DNA from: CAYJAZ01 sp964368455
Lineage (GTDB): Bacteria; Desulfobacterota; Desulfovibrionia; Desulfovibrionales; Desulfovibrionaceae
Direction: 5' to 3'
Assembly (NCBI GenBank): GCA_964368455.1
Contig: CAYJAZ010000004.1
Location: 1 to 64,000 of the forward strand
Length of the DNA: 64,000 nucleotides
Program-made: the position numbers and the translations under genes
The notes under the pieces: generated by a model
What the model saw: the letters and a program-made list of their open reading frames with translations, nothing else
Database searches by the model: none
Told to the model about the DNA's origin: nothing
In this document: piece by piece, positions 61,179 through 64,000 of the stretch
How the letters are laid out: each line of letters starts with the position of its first letter
Numbering within the stretch: position 1 is the first letter of the stretch

Positions 61179-61369
61179 GTCAAGAGAGGCAAAAGGACAG
61201 CGCCTGTCCTTGGCGCCCCCTCTTGACAAACACCCGCCTTACCTGCGCTTAAATTGGCACAAAGTCGTCTTGACTGTACAGGCATACAACGATTTTTTTT
61301 GCAAAAATCAGTATGCTTTATCTGCGTATGTTCTACTTATCTGCGACGACAAAAGGCATGTGCCAATTT
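61179..61369. repeat. G+C-rich composite palindrome between the family B copies
   Basis: GTCAAGAG/CTCTTGAC (61179-61186 and 61220-61227) encloses AAGGACAG-CGC-CTGTCCTT (61193-61211). A second pair, AAATTGGCAC/GTGCCAATTT (61251-61260 and 61360-61369), encloses GCATAC/GTATGC. The segment is clearly richer in G+C than its surroundings. It has no reading frame of note and looks like a third repeat type or imported DNA. Confidence 0.7.
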
Positions 61370-61467
61370 CTGTTACGCGAAAATCTTAGTTTTGAAGAGA
61401 ACTTTGTAATTTAATAATAGAAATGTAGGTTGTGAATTGAATTTTCTAGCTTCATCACTAGTTATAG

Positions 61468-61629
61468 ATTGCCACGTCGCAAGCTCCTCGCAATGACGAG
61501 TCTAGTGAATTGCATTTAAGACTGACGATTTATTTTAAGAGTTTTTTATCAGAACTATTTATCCCATTAAAATAGCTTTATAAACTAGTCATTGCGAGGA
61601 GGAGTATAACGACGACGTGGCAATCCATG
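61468..61629. repeat. Palindromic repeat family B, copy 2
   Basis: This is the second copy of the 159-base element at 60945-61103, in the same orientation, with a complete GATTGCCACGTCG left end. It is followed after about 30 bases by the half copy of family A. Confidence 0.85.
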
Positions 61630-61658
61630 CTTTTTAAAGATGAAGAACACACCTACTC

Positions 61659-61886
61659 ACATTTGGAACGCAGTGACAAATGGTACACAAATCTTAATTA
61701 GAATTAATATCGCCCTATTTTAAAGCGAAACAGTATTTAATGTTTTGGTGCAAAGCAGCAAAACTTTAAAACTTTTTCGCAAATAAAAAATAAACTTTCT
61801 TCTTTAGCCACTTTCCTAGGCACTACCTTGCATACTAAGGTTTCCAAAGGAAATTATTTCCTTTGGCCGCCAGAGGCATAGGAGAC
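61659..61886. repeat. Palindromic repeat family A, right-half copy
   Basis: This matches the right half of the element at 3586-4143 (segment 3914-4143), sharing ACATTTGGAACGNAGTGACA, the AAAGCGAAACAGTATTTAA block and the end GGCCGCCAGAGGCATAGGA. The left half is missing. As with the full copy, its end lies about 20 bases from the stop of a minus-strand gene, here the copper ATPase. Confidence 0.85.
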
Positions 61887-61911
61887 AAAAAAACAAAAAT
61901 GAAAAAACTAT

Positions 61912-64000
61912 TTATATTCTCACTTTCTTAAGTCTTAGAGCGTTTAACACTACGGAGAGCGATGAGAAAGTCATGGCTAATGCGGCAAAGGCTGGGTTGA
62001 GCAGAGGGCCATTGAAGATATAGAGCACGCCGGCGGCGGCGGGTATACAAAGTATATTGTAACAAAAGGCCCAAAAGAGATTTTGCTTGATATTTGTTAT
62101 GGTTGCTTTTGAGAGTGCTAGGGCTTTTGTCACTAATTCTAGATTATGCTGCATGAGCACCATATCCGCTGAATTTATGGCGACATCAGTTCCATTATGC
62201 ATGGCGATGCCTACATGTGCGAGGGCGAGTGCTGGTGCGTCGTTTATGCCATCGCCCACCATAACAACTGTTTTTCCTTCTGCTTGCAGATTTTTTATGA
62301 CTTCTAATTTATCCTGCGGCAATGCTTCTGCATAGATTTTCTTTATACCGATTTGTGCGGCTATACTTTGTGCTACTTGCTTGTTATCGCCTGTGAGCAT
62401 GATACATTCGATATTCATGCTGTGTAATTTTTCAATGGTTTGTGCTGTACCTTCTTTGAGCGTGTCGGCAACTGTGAAGAGGGCGAGAGTTTCTTGTGCT
62501 GTGCTTATGTATAATAAACTATGCCCTTGACTTGCTTGAACTTCTGCTTCTTTGATAAGAATAGCTGGAATTTCTTTTGCTATGCTTTGTTCAATAAATT
62601 TTTGGTTGCCTATATAATAAATGCTATTGTTTATGCTTGCTTCTATACCAAGCCCTGAATACACTTTGAAATTTTCAACCTTACTTTCAAGCGGATTTAT
62701 ATTGCCCTCGCTTGCTTCTGTGTAGGAGAGGAGTACAGCTTCTGCTATTGGATGCTCTGAATATTTTTCTAAGGCGGCGGCGATTTCAAGTATTTCATTT
62801 TTTTGCAGTGTACTTTCTTTTTCATTGTTGAGAACAAATTCTTGCACACGAAAACGTCCTTCTGTGATAGTGCCTGTTTTATCAAAAACAAGAGTATTTG
62901 CTCTTGCTGCAATTTCTAATGCACTTGCACCTCTGATGAGAATGCCCATTTCAGCACCTCGCCCTATGCCTACCATAAGGGCTGTTGGCGTTGCAAGCCC
63001 AAGGGCACATGGACAAGCTATGAGTAAGACAGCTGTGAAAATTTGTAGAAGAAAGTTTGCTTGTGCTCCATTGAGATACCAGAGAAATGTTGTGAGAACT
63101 GCAATAACAAAAACACTTTGTACAAAAATGCCTGAAACTGTGTCGGCAAGCTTGGCAATTTGTGGCCTTTTTGCTTGTGCTTCTTCAATAAATGTAATGA
63201 GTTGTGCAAGAGTGGATTCTTTACCTAATCTTTGAGCTTGTATTGTGAGCGTGCCATTTTTATTGAGAGTTCCGCCTATGACAGTGGCGTTGACATTTTT
63301 ATAGACAGGCTTGCTTTCGCCTGTGAGCATACTTTCGTCAACATAGGACTCGCCTTTGAGAACAAGAGAATCACATGGAATTGAATCGCCTGCTTTCACG
63401 AGTAAGATATCGTCTTTTTTTACTTCGCTAAGTGGAATTTGTATTTCTTGCTCATTTTCTATCTTTGTTGCCATTTTTGGCGTTAAATCCATGAGTGCAC
63501 GAATAGCATTACCTGTTCTTTTTCGGGCTAAAGCTTCGAAATATTTACCTAATAAAATGAGTGTGATAATCATGCCTACAGATTCAAAATAAAGCTGATG
63601 TAGATAATGAATATCACCCATATAGAGCATATAAAGAGCATAAAGACTATAGATGAATGCGGCTAAAGTGCCTACAGCGATAAGGGAATCCATATTTGGC
63701 GATCGATGATAGATGGCCTTTATTCCGCCTGTATAGAATTTATAACCTATGAGCATTACAGGAAAGGCTAATTTAAATTGAATGAGAGCAAAATTTATTG
63801 GATTTGTCTTTGGATTTAGATATTCTGGTATTGGTAAGGCAATGATATTCTGTATAAAATCCATTTGCCCCATAGATATATAGAAAAGAGGCAGTGTGAG
63901 CAATAAGGAAAGAAAGAGCTTTATTTTCTGTGTTTTTTCGCTTGTATTGTCTATATGCAGATCTTGTTCTTCTTTTGCCTGCCATTTTGTTGCAGTAAAA
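61912..64000 (-). CDS. copA: Copper-exporting P1B-type ATPase (N-terminus beyond window)
   Basis: The reading frame stays open to the right edge (696 codons seen), so the N-terminal metal-binding part lies outside. Visible are TGES, the membrane metal site CPCALGLATPTALM, the phosphorylation motif DKTGTITEG, the P1B-specific HP in EKYSEHPIAEA, and GDGINDAPAL. TM7 has YN and TM8 has MTFSS, the combination of Cu+ exporters. It moves Cu+ (or Ag+) to the periplasm. No copper regulator is within the window. Confidence 0.94.
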   Translation of the reverse strand, partial: FTATKWQAKEEQDLHIDNTSEKTQKIKLFLSLLLTLPLFYISMGQMDFIQNIIALPIPEYLNPKTNPINFALIQFKLAFPVMLIGYKFYTGGIKAIYHRSPNMDSLIAVGTLAAFIYSLYALYMLYMGDIHYLHQLYFESVGMIITLILLGKYFEALARKRTGNAIRALMDLTPKMATKIENEQEIQIPLSEVKKDDILLVKAGDSIPCDSLVLKGESYVDESMLTGESKPVYKNVNATVIGGTLNKNGTLTIQAQRLGKESTLAQLITFIEEAQAKRPQIAKLADTVSGIFVQSVFVIAVLTTFLWYLNGAQANFLLQIFTAVLLIACPCALGLATPTALMVGIGRGAEMGILIRGASALEIAARANTLVFDKTGTITEGRFRVQEFVLNNEKESTLQKNEILEIAAALEKYSEHPIAEAVLLSYTEASEGNINPLESKVENFKVYSGLGIEASINNSIYYIGNQKFIEQSIAKEIPAILIKEAEVQASQGHSLLYISTAQETLALFTVADTLKEGTAQTIEKLHSMNIECIMLTGDNKQVAQSIAAQIGIKKIYAEALPQDKLEVIKNLQAEGKTVVMVGDGINDAPALALAHVGIAMHNGTDVAINSADMVLMQHNLELVTKALALSKATITNIKQNLFWAFCYNILCIPAAAGVLYIFNGPLLNPAFAALAMTFSSLSVVLNALRLKKVRI

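Overview
The window is an AT-rich chromosomal segment (about one third G+C by eye) from a flagellated Gram-negative bacterium. The best fit is Desulfovibrionaceae (Desulfobacterota), probably a host-associated AT-rich lineage. Supporting this are a siroheme-decarboxylase-type (Ahb) gene, an acetyl-CoA-carboxylase-like operon with a fused alpha-beta carboxyltransferase and a separate divergent biotin-attachment protein, LpxC, a 4TM/12TM TRAP permease, a small protein resembling a Desulfovibrio conserved family, and -24/-12 (sigma-54) promoter matches. No rRNA, CRISPR array, transposase or integrase was seen.

Layout. 1-7.5 kb: groES-groL (groL cut by the left edge), rplU-rpmA-obg, a 0.55-kb palindromic repeat, phosphomannomutase, typA. 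7.7-19.2 kb: motAB, PilZ protein, ssb, then a tightly packed run fliG-fliH-fliI followed by a radical SAM gene, a fused MEMO1-AMMECR1 gene and a TRAP permease. 19.2-24 kb: NAD(P)HX repair enzyme, rpsB-tsf with a structured leader, RluA-type pseudouridine synthase. 24-29 kb: three-gene carboxylase operon ending in a repeat-rich noncoding stretch, then tRNA-Arg. 29-36 kb: lpxC, prmC, a small conserved protein and an HU gene on the minus strand; HIT, an Elp3-like radical SAM protein, NAD kinase, a beta-grasp protein and an Ahb protein. 36-43 kb: M48 protease and the mrdA-mreD-mreC-mreB shape cluster, then nspC. 44-48.7 kb: a glycosyltransferase-like protein with a charged insert, tRNA-Thr, and a 2.9-kb islet bounded by direct repeats of the tRNA 3' end, encoding a PAP2 phosphatase, a GT4 glycosyltransferase and an HD protein. 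48.8-58.1 kb: a mannitol-type PTS operon with a sorbose-1-phosphate-reductase-like dehydrogenase and a 1-phosphofructokinase, glmS, a PHP phosphatase, and the general PTS proteins EI and HPr. 58.4-64 kb: an autotransporter, a 1.1-kb nest of palindromic repeats, and a copper-exporting P-type ATPase cut by the right edge.

How the genes work together. HPr, EI, the mannitol EIIA and EIICB form a complete phosphorelay. The operon lacks mtlD but carries a SorE-like dehydrogenase and FruK, which suggests an alternative route, mannitol-1-P to fructose-1-P to fructose-1,6-bisphosphate. This is inference, but the chemistry is consistent. Three -24/-12 sites (upstream of fliG, lpxC and the autotransporter) suggest that sigma-54 coordinates motility and surface functions.

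The most unusual items are the modified mannitol operon, the tRNA-Thr islet, the near-consensus sigma-54 sites at lpxC and the autotransporter, the divergent carboxylase subunits, the AmmeMemoRadiSam/TRAP genes at the end of a flagellar operon, and several families of palindromic noncoding repeats.
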